64,000 nt of DNA, from the NCBI RefSeq assembly GCF_002127585.1, contig NZ_NEGZ01000004.1, positions 76,732 through 140,731 on the forward strand, written 5' to 3'. This document shows positions 53,266 to 63,217 of the stretch, piece by piece. A program made the position numbers and the translations under genes. The notes below the pieces were generated by a model. It was not told where the DNA came from, ran no database searches, and was given only the letters and a program-made list of their open reading frames with translations. Source of the stretch: Janthinobacterium sp. GW458P (GTDB lineage Bacteria; Pseudomonadota; Gammaproteobacteria; Burkholderiales; Burkholderiaceae_D). Each line of letters starts with the position of its first letter. The first letter of the stretch is position 1.

Positions 53266-56144
53266 GCAGGCGGCAGCAAGGCTTGCTGCAATTGTTCAAT
53301 TGTAAAGGGCTTGACGAGAAAGCGCGCGCGCGGGTCGCTGACGCCGGAATTGGCGGGCGCGTGGCCCGTGGAAAACACCACTTCCAGCTGCGGATGGTCG
53401 CGCGCCGCCACGGCGGCCAGCTCGGCGCCCGACATCCGTGGCAGGCTGATATCGGTCAACAGCAGCTGCAGCCCCGGCGCGCCCAGCAGGGGCAAGGCTG
53501 CCTCGGCCGTGCCGACGGCTTGCACGGCGTGTCCCAGCATGGCCAGCAGTTCGGCCGTCATGGCGCGCGCATCGGCATTGTCTTCCACCAGCAGGATATG
53601 GCGTCCGCCCGGCCGTCCCCCGGGCTGCGCGGACGCGCTCGCCTGCGGCGCCAGCTGGGCGCGGTACTGGTGCAGGGCCGTCACGTGCCGCCTGTTGGCC
53701 AGCAAATGGCGGATGCGCCGCGCCAGGTCTTCGCGCCGGTACGGCTTGCTGAGCAGCTCGACGCCCGGCTCCAGCCGCCCGCCCTGCATGATGGCGTCCT
53801 GCGTGTAGCCCGAGGTAAACAGCACCGCCAGTCCCGGCAGCAGCAGCCTGGCCTGGCGCGCCAGTTCCGTGCTGGCCACCTTGCCCGGCATCACCACGTC
53901 CGTAAACAGCAGGTCGATGGGCACGCCGCTGGCGATGATGTTCAGCGCGCTTTCGCCATCGCCGGCCCGCAGCACGAAGTAGCCAAGGCCGCGCAGCATG
54001 TCGACCACCGTCGTCTGCACCTGCAGGTCGTCTTCCACGACAAGGATGGTTTCCTTGCCGCCCAGCACGGGACCATCGAGCTGCAGCGGCAGCTCCGTTT
54101 CCGCCTCGAGCGAGCGCGGCAGGTAAATGCGGAAGGTGCTGCCATGGCCGGGCACGCTGTCCACGGTCAGGTGGCCGCCGCTCTGGCGCAGGAAGCCGTA
54201 CGCCATGCTCAAACCCAGGCCCGTGCCTTCGCCTTCGCGCTTGGTGGTGAAGAACGGTTCGAAGATCTTGTCCAGCAGCTCGGGCGCGATGCCCGTGCCC
54301 GTGTCCGAGATGGCCAGCTGCACGTAGTCGCCGGGCGTCACGTCCGCATGGCGCGCGGCGTAGCCGTCGTCCAGCACAATGTTGCCCAGTTCGATGGTCA
54401 GCTGGCCCTGGCCGGCCATGGCGTCGCGCGCATTGATGGCCAGGTTGAGGATGACGTTTTCCAGCTGGTGCGGGTCGACCAGGGCGCGCCAGCAGTCGTC
54501 GGCCAGCAGCATACGCGTGTCGATGCTTTCGCCCGTGGCGCGCCGCAGCAGGTCTTCCGTGGCGCGCAGCAGCTGCGCCAGGTCCGTCACCAGCGGTTTT
54601 AACGGCTGACGCCGCGCAAACGCCAGCAGCTGGGCCGACAGCTTGGCGCCCCGTTCCACGGCGGCCGTGGCGCTGGCGATGCGCCTGGCGGCCAGCGGGT
54701 CGCCGTCCAGCGTCATTTGCAGCAGCTGCAAATTGCCCGAGATAATTTGCAGCACGTTGTTGAAATCATGGGCCACGCCGCCCGTCAGCTTGCCCAGCGC
54801 TTCGAGCTTTTGCGATTGCAGCAGGGCCATTTCGCTGTGGCGCAACGATTCCTGCATGCGGCGCAAGCTGCTTTCCGCTTCCTTTTCCAGCGTGATGTGG
54901 CGGCCCGTGGCGAACACCAGGTCGCCTTCGATGGCCGCCACCCACGACAGCCAGCGGTGGCCGCCGTCGCGGTGGCGGTAGCGGTTTTCAAAGCTGGGCA
55001 TGGATTCCTTGCTCACCTGCAACAGGGCCTGGCGCGTGGCGGGAGCATCCTCGGGCAGCACGAAGTCGAACACGCTGCGGCCCAGCATTTCCTCGGGCAG
55101 CCAGCCGAGGATGGCGGCCGAGGCCGGGTTGACGGCGGCAAAGCAGTAATCGGCGTCGACGGCCACCATCAGGTCTTGCGCGCTGCGCCACAGCCGCTCG
55201 CGCTCGCTGTTGCGCGCGGCCAGGTCCGCTTCCAGCTTCTTTTCCACGGTGATGTCGCGGGCGCTGCAATACACCTTGTCGCCTTCGGGCACGGCCACCC
55301 ACGACAGCCAGTGCCAGCCGCCCAGCTTGTGGCGGTAGCGGTTCTCGAAGCGCAGGGCCGGCTGGCCCTGGCTGGCCGCTTCCCAGGCCGCATACGTGCG
55401 CGGCAAGTCGTCCGGGTGGATCAGGTCGAGGAATTTGGTGCTGCGGATTTCCTCCGCCGACCAGCCCAGGGTTGCTTGCCAGGCGGGATTCGTGTGTTCG
55501 AAATAGCCGTCCAGCTTGAGCACGCCCAGCAAATCGGGGCTGACGTTCCAGGTGCGGCCGAATTCGCGCGTGCGCTCGGCCACCTGGTGTTCCACGCTGG
55601 CACTGAGCAGGCGCAGCTGTTCTTGCGCCTGGGCCCGCAGGATGGTCGACCAGACCCGTTCCGACACTTGCACGGCCAGTTCGATCTCGTCCGCATGCCA
55701 CAGGCGCGCCGCGCGGCTGTGCACGACGAACAGGGCGGCCAGCTGGCCGTCCTTGGCGATGGGAATGTTCAGGAAGGCGCGGATGCCCAGCCGCGTAAAC
55801 GTCGGCAGAGCGGCCGGCAGGGCCGTGCGCGGGTCGCTGGCGACGTCGCTGACGGCGATGGCCAGTCCGGCGGCCAGCGCATCGGCCAGGCCGGCGGCAT
55901 AGTCGCCCAGGAAATACTCGCCGGCCGCGCCCGGCGCCAGGCCATCGCTCCACGCATGCCGCAGGGTAGGGCATTGCAGGGTCTGGCCGATGTCGAAGCA
56001 GGCCACCTGCTGCGCGCCCAGGCGCTGGCCCAGCAGCTGCGCCGACAGGCTGAGGATCTCGCCCGTGTCGTGCAGCAGCCGCAGCCGCCGTTCCAGTTGC
56101 AGCAAAAAAGCCACGCCGCCCGCGCTGGTGCCGTGCTTGCTCAT
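53262..56144 (-). CDS. Hybrid sensor histidine kinase, GAF-PAS-PAS-HisKA-HATPase-REC-REC
   Basis: A 960-residue paralog of the convergent kinase. GAF at about 20-180, PAS near 198-315 and 325-440, phospho-acceptor His near 455 in the same GGVAHDFNNVLQI, ATP-binding N box NLAINARDAM (about 571), receivers from about 700 (LLFTDVVMPG) and 850 (LLTDISLP). Long identical stretches with its partner (for example GVELLSKPYRREDLARRIR) indicate a duplication. The ATG at 56144 is 7 bp after the REC-kinase stop, so it ends a four-gene minus-strand operon. Confidence 0.9.
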   Translation of the reverse strand: MSKHGTSAGGVAFLLQLERRLRLLHDTGEILSLSAQLLGQRLGAQQVACFDIGQTLQCPTLRHAWSDGLAPGAAGEYFLGDYAAGLADALAAGLAIAVSDVASDPRTALPAALPTFTRLGIRAFLNIPIAKDGQLAALFVVHSRAARLWHADEIELAVQVSERVWSTILRAQAQEQLRLLSASVEHQVAERTREFGRTWNVSPDLLGVLKLDGYFEHTNPAWQATLGWSAEEIRSTKFLDLIHPDDLPRTYAAWEAASQGQPALRFENRYRHKLGGWHWLSWVAVPEGDKVYCSARDITVEKKLEADLAARNSERERLWRSAQDLMVAVDADYCFAAVNPASAAILGWLPEEMLGRSVFDFVLPEDAPATRQALLQVSKESMPSFENRYRHRDGGHRWLSWVAAIEGDLVFATGRHITLEKEAESSLRRMQESLRHSEMALLQSQKLEALGKLTGGVAHDFNNVLQIISGNLQLLQMTLDGDPLAARRIASATAAVERGAKLSAQLLAFARRQPLKPLVTDLAQLLRATEDLLRRATGESIDTRMLLADDCWRALVDPHQLENVILNLAINARDAMAGQGQLTIELGNIVLDDGYAARHADVTPGDYVQLAISDTGTGIAPELLDKIFEPFFTTKREGEGTGLGLSMAYGFLRQSGGHLTVDSVPGHGSTFRIYLPRSLEAETELPLQLDGPVLGGKETILVVEDDLQVQTTVVDMLRGLGYFVLRAGDGESALNIIASGVPIDLLFTDVVMPGKVASTELARQARLLLPGLAVLFTSGYTQDAIMQGGRLEPGVELLSKPYRREDLARRIRHLLANRRHVTALHQYRAQLAPQASASAQPGGRPGGRHILLVEDNADARAMTAELLAMLGHAVQAVGTAEAALPLLGAPGLQLLLTDISLPRMSGAELAAVAARDHPQLEVVFSTGHAPANSGVSDPRARFLVKPFTIEQLQQALLPPA

Positions 56145-56151
56145 GCCGGCC

Positions 56152-57342
56152 TCAGCTTCCGGCCAGCGGCAGGGTGACGCTGAACAGGGCGCCGCTGCCG
56201 GGCTGGCTTTGCAGGGTGATGGCGCCGCCGTGCGCGTCCACCAGCTGCTTGGTGATGAACAGGCCCAGGCCCAGGCCGCCCGTGCGGTCCTGGTGCATGA
56301 CGCGCTCGAAGGCGTCGAAGATGCGTTCCTGGTCGCGCGCATTGATGCCGATGCCATGGTCGCGCACTTCGATGACGGCGCTGTTCTGCGTGTGCGCCAG
56401 GCTGATTTCCACGGGCTGGCCCTGGCCGTAGCGCACGGCGTTGCTGATTAGGTTGACAACGATCTGCTCGACGCGGAAGGCGTCCCAATAGCCCTCGATG
56501 GGCTCGAAGGCCAGCACTTCGAGCACGCTGCCCGTCGTGGCCGCATACGGCGCCAGGTCATCGGCCACGCGGCGCACCAGGCTCGTCAGGTCGACGGCTT
56601 CGCGGCGGATCGACAGCTTGCCGCTGGTGATGCGCGACACGTCGAGCATGTCGTCGATCAGGCGCACCATGCTGCGGATTTGCCGTCCGTCGCGCGCCAC
56701 CATCTTGCCCAGCTTCTCGGGCTCGAAGGCGGCCAGGTTGCCCCGTTCGAGGTTGACGGTGCGCATCTGCGTTTCCAGGAACAGCGTATTGAGCGGCGTG
56801 CGCAGCTCGTGCGCCACCATGGACATGAATTCGTCGCGCAGGCGCAGCGAGCGCTGCAGCTCGGCCTGGGTGGCGCGCAATTCCTTCAGCAGCGCTTCCT
56901 GCTGCTGGCGGCTGTGCTCGAGCGCCTGCACCTGGCGCCGCGTCTCGCTGCGCTGCTGGTGCAGGGCGACAAAGACGTTGACCTTGCTTTGCACGGCATT
57001 GATGTCGAGCGGCTTGTGCAGGAAATCGACGGCGCCGCTTTCATAGCCCTGGAAGGCGAAATTCATTTCCTTGCCGGCCGCCGTGACGAAGACGATGGGG
57101 ATGTGGCGCGTCTTTTCCGTGCCGCGCATCAGTTGCGCCAGCTCAAAGCCGTCCATTTCCGGCATTTGCACGTCGAGGATGGCCAGCGCGAAATCGTGTT
57201 CGAGCAGCAGGGCCAGCGCTTCCTCGCCCGAGGACGCCTGGTAGACGCTGCGGTCGCTCTCGCGGATCAGCGCATTGAGCGCGCGCAAGTTTTCCGGCAA
57301 GTCGTCGACGATCAGCAGTTTGGTGCTTGTTTCATTCATCAT
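56152..57342 (-). CDS. Response-regulator/histidine-kinase fusion, REC-HisKA-HATPase
   Basis: A 396-residue protein with an N-terminal receiver (phospho-Asp D57 in AILDVQMPEMDG, Lys in FLHKPLD), a coiled coil (about 125-165) and a kinase core (H178 in MVAHELRTPLN; NLISNAVRYG; GGLGLGLFITKQLV). It may be phosphorylated by the large upstream kinase and pass the signal on. It overlaps the CheR gene by 11 bp. Confidence 0.92.
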   Translation of the reverse strand: MMNETSTKLLIVDDLPENLRALNALIRESDRSVYQASSGEEALALLLEHDFALAILDVQMPEMDGFELAQLMRGTEKTRHIPIVFVTAAGKEMNFAFQGYESGAVDFLHKPLDINAVQSKVNVFVALHQQRSETRRQVQALEHSRQQQEALLKELRATQAELQRSLRLRDEFMSMVAHELRTPLNTLFLETQMRTVNLERGNLAAFEPEKLGKMVARDGRQIRSMVRLIDDMLDVSRITSGKLSIRREAVDLTSLVRRVADDLAPYAATTGSVLEVLAFEPIEGYWDAFRVEQIVVNLISNAVRYGQGQPVEISLAHTQNSAVIEVRDHGIGINARDQERIFDAFERVMHQDRTGGLGLGLFITKQLVDAHGGAITLQSQPGSGALFSVTLPLAGS

Positions 57343-58213
57343 GTTTCATTCCTGGCATGTGCCGCCCAGCGTAATGGGAAGCGGCGTGCGACGGCGCACG
57401 CTTGCGGTAGAGCTTTTCGGGACCCGGCAATGGCTCGAAGTCGGCGGCAAAGCGCGTGAAATGCGCGCTTTCCTTGCTGCCCAGTCCCAGGTAGCCCCGG
57501 TGGCACAGCGAGTCGTGGAACAGGCCCAGTGCCCGCTCCTGCAAGGTTTTATTGAAGTAGATCAAGACATTGCGGCAGCAAATCAATTGCGTCTCCACGA
57601 AAACGCTGTCCGTCGCCAGGCTGTGGTCGGCAAAATTGATCTTGTCGAGCAGGTGCGCGTCGAAGCGCGCAGTGGCGTGCTCGACCGTGTAATACGCGTC
57701 CAGCCGGTCCAGGCCGCCCGCTGCCGCGTAATTGGCGCCGTAATCGGCCATGCGGTGCAGCGGGTACACGCCGCGCGCGGCCGCGGCCAGTGCCTGCGGG
57801 TTGATGTCGGTGGCGTAAATGCGGCTGCGCTCGAGCAAGCCTTCCTCGTGCAGCACGATGGCCAGCGACAGCGCCTCTTCGCCCGTGCAGCAGCCGGCCA
57901 CCCAGATGGTCGGCGAGGGATAGGTTTTCAGCACGGGCACGACCTGTTCGCGCAGGGCGCGGAAAAAGGCCGGGTCGCGGAACATTTGCGTGACGGGGAC
58001 GGTCAGGATCTGCAGCAGCTCGCCAAAGGCGGCCGGCGAGTCCAGTACCAGTTGCTGCAGGGCAGGCAAGTCCGCGCACTGGAAACGGTCGAGCGCGTGA
58101 TGCAGGCGCCGCCGCTGCGAGGCGAGCGCGTAGTCGCGGAAGTCGTAGCTGTAGCGCTGATAGATGGCCTCCATCAGCGCCTGCAGCTGCGCGTCCGTGG
58201 TGCGCAGGGACAT
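57332..58213 (-). CDS. CheR-type methyltransferase in kinase operon
   Basis: A 293-residue CheR-like enzyme. SAM motif IWVAGCCTGEEALSLAI, followed by YATDINPQAL and LICCRNVLIYFNKTLQ. The start ATG shares one base with the stop of the upstream kinase (TGATG). In many bacteria this module has a CheB-like methylesterase next to CheR; none is present here. The methylation target is unclear, since no receptor gene is in this operon. Confidence 0.9.
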   Translation of the reverse strand: MSLRTTDAQLQALMEAIYQRYSYDFRDYALASQRRRLHHALDRFQCADLPALQQLVLDSPAAFGELLQILTVPVTQMFRDPAFFRALREQVVPVLKTYPSPTIWVAGCCTGEEALSLAIVLHEEGLLERSRIYATDINPQALAAAARGVYPLHRMADYGANYAAAGGLDRLDAYYTVEHATARFDAHLLDKINFADHSLATDSVFVETQLICCRNVLIYFNKTLQERALGLFHDSLCHRGYLGLGSKESAHFTRFAADFEPLPGPEKLYRKRAPSHAASHYAGRHMPGMKHDE

Positions 58214-61200
58214 CACATGCGTTCCATCTTCGGCATCCACACGCGCAGCAGCGAATACAAACGGTCCAGGTCGATCGGCTTGGCCAGGTAGTCGGAGGCG
58301 CCCGCCTGCAGGCATTCTTCCTGGTCATTCTTCATGGCCTTGGCCGTAATGGCGATGATGGGCAGCTTGGCGTAGCGGCCGTCGGCGCGGATCAGCCGCG
58401 TCGCTTCCAGGCCATCCATGCCCGGCATCATGACATCCATCAATACCAGGTCGATATCGTCCACGCTGTTGAGTTTGCTGATGGCTTCGAAGCCGTTGCG
58501 GCCGATTTCCACCACCACGCCTTTCTGTTCCAGTGCATTCGTCAGGGCGAAGATGTTGCGCACGTCGTCGTCCACCAGCAAGATCTTGCGCCCCTCGAAG
58601 ACGCGCTCGCGGCTGCGCACCTGCTGCAGCATGCCCTGGCGCTCGCTCGACAGTTCCGACTCCACCTTGTGCAGGAAGAGGGTGACTTCGTCGAGCAGGC
58701 GCTCGGGCGAGCGGGCGCCCTTGATGATGATGGAACGCGAATACTTCATCAGGTCCGCCTCTTCCTCGCGGCTCAGGTTGCGGCCCGTGTAGACGATGAC
58801 GGGCGGGAACGAGCACAGTTCTTCATGCTCCATGCGTTCGAGCAATTCGTTGCCCTGGATATCGGGCAGCTTCAGGTCGATGATCATGCAGTCGAAAATT
58901 TGTGTTTTCAGCAATTCCAGCGCCTGCTCGCCCAGTGCCACGGCCGTGATTTCCACGTCGTCGTCGCTGATCAGGTGGACCACGCTCTCGCGCTGGCGTT
59001 CGTCGTCCTCGACCAGCAGGATGCGCTTCATCTGCTGCGTGAATTTCGATTCGAGCTTGCGGAACACTTCCTTGAGCTGGTCGCGCGTGCGCGGCTTGGT
59101 GGCGTAGCCGATGGCGCCCAGCTGCATGGCTTCCTGCACCTGGTCGTTGCCGGAGACGATGTGCACGGGGATGTGGCGCGTCAGCGGGTTTTCCTTCAAT
59201 TGCTGCAAGACCAGCAAGCCCGGGCGGTCCGGCAAGCCCATGTCGAGCAGGATGGCGTCGGGCAGGAATTCTTCGGCCAGGCGCAAGCCTTCGTCGGCGC
59301 CGTGCGCCACCAGGCAGCGGTACTGCATCTCATGCGCGAGGTCGAACAGGATGCCGGCAAACGACGGTTCATCCTCGATGACGAGCACGGAGCGCTGGCC
59401 CGTCTTGCCGGCCGGCGCGCTGTCGCGGTCGTCCCGGAAGGTGGGCAGGGGCACGGGCTTGGCGGCGGGCGCGGCCTTCGGTGCGGCGGCTGTGCGCGAG
59501 GGCGGCTGCGGCGCTGCGGACGGCGCGGCCGGTGCCGCTTCCGCAGGGCGTTCCGGCATACTCTGCGGCAATACCAGTGTAAACGTGCTGCCCTGGCCCG
59601 GCGTGCTGGCCAGCTCGATGCTGCCGCCCAGCAAGGCGGCCAGGTCGCGCGAGATCGACAGGCCCAGGCCCGTGCCGCCGTAGCGGCGGCTGGTGGTGCC
59701 GTCGGCCTGGTGGAAGGCGTCGAAAATCTTGTGCTGCTGGTCGTCGGCGATGCCGATGCCCGAATCCTGCACCTGGAAGCGCACGTTGCCGGCCGCATCC
59801 GTGCTCACGTGCAGGGCCACCGTGCCCGCATCCGTGAACTTGATGGCGTTCGACAGCAGGTTTTTCAGGATTTGTTCGAGGCGCTGGCGGTCGCTGACGA
59901 AGGACGGCGGCGTGTCCGGCGCCAGCTTGACATCGAATACCAGTTTCTTTTGCTGCGCCTGGGCGCCGAACAGCATCTTCATGCTGCTGAGCAGTTCCTC
60001 GAAGGGCACGGCTTCCGGCGTCAGTTCCAGCTTGCCCGCCTCGACCTTGGAAATGTCGAGGATATCGTTGATCAGGGTCAGCAGGTCGTTGCCGGCTGAA
60101 TAAATGGTTTGCGCAAACGTCACCTGTTCGGGCGTCAGGTTGCCGCCGCTATTGTCCGACAGCAGCTTGGACAGGATGAGCGAGCTGTTCAGCGGCGTGC
60201 GCAGTTCGTGCGACATATTGGCCAGGAATTCGGATTTGTAGCGGCTGGCGCGCTGCAACTCTTCCGCGCGCGCTTCCAGCTGGGCGTGCGCCTGGACGAT
60301 CGCCATGTTTTTCTGGTCCAGCGACAGCGCCTGCACGGCCAGCTGCTCGTTCGACTGTTCCAGCGCCGCCTTTTGCTCTTCCAGGTGGGCTTGCGACTGT
60401 TCCAGCACGCGCGACTGCTCGCCCAGTTCCTCATTGGCCGTGCGCAGCTCTTCCTGCTGCACTTCCAGCTCCTCGTTCAATTGCTGGGTTTCTTCGAGCA
60501 CGTTTTGCAGGCGCTGGCGGTACAGGGCCGCTTCCAGCGAGGTGCCGACATTGGCCGCGATCAGGTTCAGCAGCTCCTTGGCGCGGCCGCTGACGGGGTG
60601 GGTAAAGCCCAGTTCGATGACGCCGTTGACGGCCCCTTCGTTGTTGACGGGCGTCAAGACCAGTTCCAGCGGCGCGCCGCGGCCCAGGCTCGACGTCACG
60701 GTCAGGTAGTTGTCGGGCACCTGCCTGATGTGCTTGAGGCGCTTTTCGCGCGCCGTCTCGCCCACCAGGCCTTCGCCCAGCCTGAAGACCTGCTTGTCCT
60801 TGATGCCCTGGTCGTTGAATCCGTACACGGCCGTGCGGCGCAGGCTGCCGTCCTCGTCCACCACATACAGGGTGGCCACGGCCACGTCCAGGCGGTTGGC
60901 GAGGAAATCGAGCACTTGCCGGCCCAGTTGCGGCAAGGCCAGCTGGCCGCTCGTGTGCGCCGCCAGCTCCGTCTGGCCCGTGCGCAGCCATGCCTGCTCC
61001 TGCAGCACTTCGTTATCCTTGCCGCGCTGTTCCAGCGCTTCATTGTAGATGTCGGACAGGCGCAGCAGTTCGCGCCGGCCCAGGTAGGCCAGCATGCCGG
61101 ACAGGCCCAGGCTGAGGATCAGGAAGATCGCCACGGCCAGCATGGTGCGGCCCTCGGCCGTATCGGCCCGTTCCTGGCGCAAACGCTGTTCCATGGACAG

Positions 61201-61695
61201 GAAAGTGAGGAACTCGCGGCGGATTTCGTCAAACTCCAGCTTGCCTTCGCCCTGGCGCACGCGCGCGAGGAATTCCTGGTTGCTGCGGCGCTGGGCAATG
61301 ACGCTCTCGGCGTACGCCATCCACTGGTTCTGCAGCGCGCGGATGCGGCGCAGACGGTCCACCTGGATGGGGCTGTCGGACACGAGCTCAAGCAAGGTGG
61401 TCATCTCGACGGCGATCTTCGCCTTGCCCGATTTATACGGTGCCAGAAAGGTTTCGTCGCCCGTCAGCAGATAGCCGCGCATGCCCGTTTCCAGGTCGAC
61501 GGACAGCTTCATGACCTCGTTGGCGTTGCCGATGACCCGTTCCGAGTGCTCGACCGAGCGCAGCGCGGACAGCAGGTAGGCGATCAGGCCGACAAAGACG
61601 AGGGCCGTGACGACGCCGATGACCAGCGGCAAGGTGACGTTGCGGGCCAGAATGCGGCGAAAGCTGAAGGAGTCGATCGGGGTCTTGGTATTCAT
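58213..61695 (-). CDS. Membrane hybrid kinase, CHASE3-GAF-HisKA-HATPase-REC-REC-REC
   Basis: An 1160-residue inner-membrane kinase. TM1 (about 20-42), CHASE3 periplasmic domain (about 45-185, GNANEVMKLSVDLETGMRGY), TM2 (about 186-207), GAF (about 245-400), a long Glu/Gln-rich coiled coil, phospho-acceptor His near 495 (MSHELRTPLN), ATPase (GGTGLGLSISRDLA), an Ala/Pro linker, and receivers from about 768, 891 and 1036 (LLDMGLPD, IIDLKLPD, LMDVMMPG). It is the operon's first gene and main input. The upstream spacer with the TPR gene holds divergent promoters. Confidence 0.93.
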   Translation of the reverse strand: MNTKTPIDSFSFRRILARNVTLPLVIGVVTALVFVGLIAYLLSALRSVEHSERVIGNANEVMKLSVDLETGMRGYLLTGDETFLAPYKSGKAKIAVEMTTLLELVSDSPIQVDRLRRIRALQNQWMAYAESVIAQRRSNQEFLARVRQGEGKLEFDEIRREFLTFLSMEQRLRQERADTAEGRTMLAVAIFLILSLGLSGMLAYLGRRELLRLSDIYNEALEQRGKDNEVLQEQAWLRTGQTELAAHTSGQLALPQLGRQVLDFLANRLDVAVATLYVVDEDGSLRRTAVYGFNDQGIKDKQVFRLGEGLVGETAREKRLKHIRQVPDNYLTVTSSLGRGAPLELVLTPVNNEGAVNGVIELGFTHPVSGRAKELLNLIAANVGTSLEAALYRQRLQNVLEETQQLNEELEVQQEELRTANEELGEQSRVLEQSQAHLEEQKAALEQSNEQLAVQALSLDQKNMAIVQAHAQLEARAEELQRASRYKSEFLANMSHELRTPLNSSLILSKLLSDNSGGNLTPEQVTFAQTIYSAGNDLLTLINDILDISKVEAGKLELTPEAVPFEELLSSMKMLFGAQAQQKKLVFDVKLAPDTPPSFVSDRQRLEQILKNLLSNAIKFTDAGTVALHVSTDAAGNVRFQVQDSGIGIADDQQHKIFDAFHQADGTTSRRYGGTGLGLSISRDLAALLGGSIELASTPGQGSTFTLVLPQSMPERPAEAAPAAPSAAPQPPSRTAAAPKAAPAAKPVPLPTFRDDRDSAPAGKTGQRSVLVIEDEPSFAGILFDLAHEMQYRCLVAHGADEGLRLAEEFLPDAILLDMGLPDRPGLLVLQQLKENPLTRHIPVHIVSGNDQVQEAMQLGAIGYATKPRTRDQLKEVFRKLESKFTQQMKRILLVEDDERQRESVVHLISDDDVEITAVALGEQALELLKTQIFDCMIIDLKLPDIQGNELLERMEHEELCSFPPVIVYTGRNLSREEEADLMKYSRSIIIKGARSPERLLDEVTLFLHKVESELSSERQGMLQQVRSRERVFEGRKILLVDDDVRNIFALTNALEQKGVVVEIGRNGFEAISKLNSVDDIDLVLMDVMMPGMDGLEATRLIRADGRYAKLPIIAITAKAMKNDQEECLQAGASDYLAKPIDLDRLYSLLRVWMPKMERM

Positions 61696-61840
61696 TGTGT
61701 CCGTGGTCGAAAGTATCGCAAAAAAACAATTTTAATTGAAATGCAAGTATTGCTGGTGTGCATGTATAGCGTGCGCTAGCATAGCAGCCTTGTCGCGCAA
61801 TGCAGATGTGTAAAACTTCATAATGAGAGGCATCGAACAA

Positions 61841-63043
61841 ATGTTACGTCAACTTGCTTGTGTCACCATGTTAAGTACGGCTTTTTCCCTGTCCGCCCAG
61901 GCTGCCGTCATTGGCAATAATGCAAGTGTGCAATTATTGCACCAAGGCCAGTTACTCGCGCAGGAGGGCGAGCATGAAGCGGCCGCCAAGAAATTCATGC
62001 AGGCGGCACAGGCCGACCCGGCCGCCTCGAGCGCGTTTGCGGCCATGGCGGTGATGCATTACGGCTTGTCCGGCGACACGGAACGGGTGGAGGCGGCGCG
62101 CTTGAAGCTGCGCTCCATGGCCGAGACGGCGGCGCACCAGGCCTTGAAGGTCGACGCGAACGACCCCGTCGCGGAAGAATTGCTGCGCACCATGAGCACC
62201 GACCAGGCTTTACGGCCCCATGCGCCGCTGCCGCAGGCCGCCGCCTTTATGGCGCAGGGCGAGCGCCTGTTCCAGGCGCGGCAGTACGGAGCGGCGCTGG
62301 AACAGTATGAAAAAGCCCAGCAGGCCGATCCCCGCTTTGCAAGCGCCTGGGTGTATGCGGGCGATTGTTTCATGGCTCAGCAGCAGTGGCCGCAGGCGGA
62401 AGAGCGTTTCCGCAAGGCACTGGAGATCGATCCGACGCATGCGCAAGCCTGGCGTTTCCTGTCCGATTCCTTGCTGCAGCAGAAAAAGACGGATGCGGCC
62501 GTCGCCGCGCTGGCCAGCAGCATCGGCGCGCGGCCCGACCAGCCGCTGGCCTGGCAAAAACTGTCGGCGCTGAAAGACGCGACGGCGGGACAGCCCTTGA
62601 CGGCGCTCAAGCTGCGGCGCGGCGCCGAGGGTTCGGTGGACCGCCCCGATGGCGCGCCGCGCATACAAGTGTTTGCCGCGGCGCCCGCGCCCGGCGCCAC
62701 GATGTCGGCCGACACGGCCATGTGGCAGTTGCTGGCCATGGGGCAGGCCAGCCTGAAGACGGCGGCCTTCAAGAAGGAAAATACACTGTCGCCATTCCAG
62801 ATCGAACTGACGGCCTGGCAGCAAGCCATGCGTGCCTTCGACGACCTGGCCGCCCGCCGCGGCGCGGTGCTGACCGATCCGGCACTGCTGCGCATGCGGA
62901 AACTGCATGCGGCAGGGCAGCTGGAGCCCGCCTTGCTGCTGCTGCAGTTTCGCGAATCTTACCGGCCCGAGCTGGAAGCGTGGAAGGCGGCGCAGCCCGA
63001 TGGCGTGCGCCAGTTCATCGACACGCAGCGTCTGATGCCCTGA
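61841..63043 (+). CDS. Exported TPR protein
   Basis: A 400-residue protein with signal peptide MLRQLACVTMLSTAFSLSAQA. Tetratricopeptide repeats are clear at about 135-240 (QYGAALEQYEKAQQADPRFA, WPQAEERFRKALEIDPTHA) and weaker near 35-60; the C-terminal 150 residues are of unknown fold. I prefer the ATG at 61841 over 61823 because the signal peptide then starts cleanly with GAGAGG upstream. Role unknown; possibly envelope complex assembly. Confidence 0.82.
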   Translation: MLRQLACVTMLSTAFSLSAQAAVIGNNASVQLLHQGQLLAQEGEHEAAAKKFMQAAQADPAASSAFAAMAVMHYGLSGDTERVEAARLKLRSMAETAAHQALKVDANDPVAEELLRTMSTDQALRPHAPLPQAAAFMAQGERLFQARQYGAALEQYEKAQQADPRFASAWVYAGDCFMAQQQWPQAEERFRKALEIDPTHAQAWRFLSDSLLQQKKTDAAVAALASSIGARPDQPLAWQKLSALKDATAGQPLTALKLRRGAEGSVDRPDGAPRIQVFAAAPAPGATMSADTAMWQLLAMGQASLKTAAFKKENTLSPFQIELTAWQQAMRAFDDLAARRGAVLTDPALLRMRKLHAAGQLEPALLLLQFRESYRPELEAWKAAQPDGVRQFIDTQRLMP

Positions 63044-63217
63044 TATGCCGAAATGACCGGCAATACAATGCTTGCCTGATTGAGGCAGCTCAATGCCACC
63101 ACCAGGTGCCGTCCTAGTATGGCTGTGGTGGTGGCTTGCTTGCGGACTGCCGCAAGGTTGCCACCGTGCTTAGTTTTCTGCATTGACATGCAGGCCATCC
63201 CAGGCAAGGAGGACATC

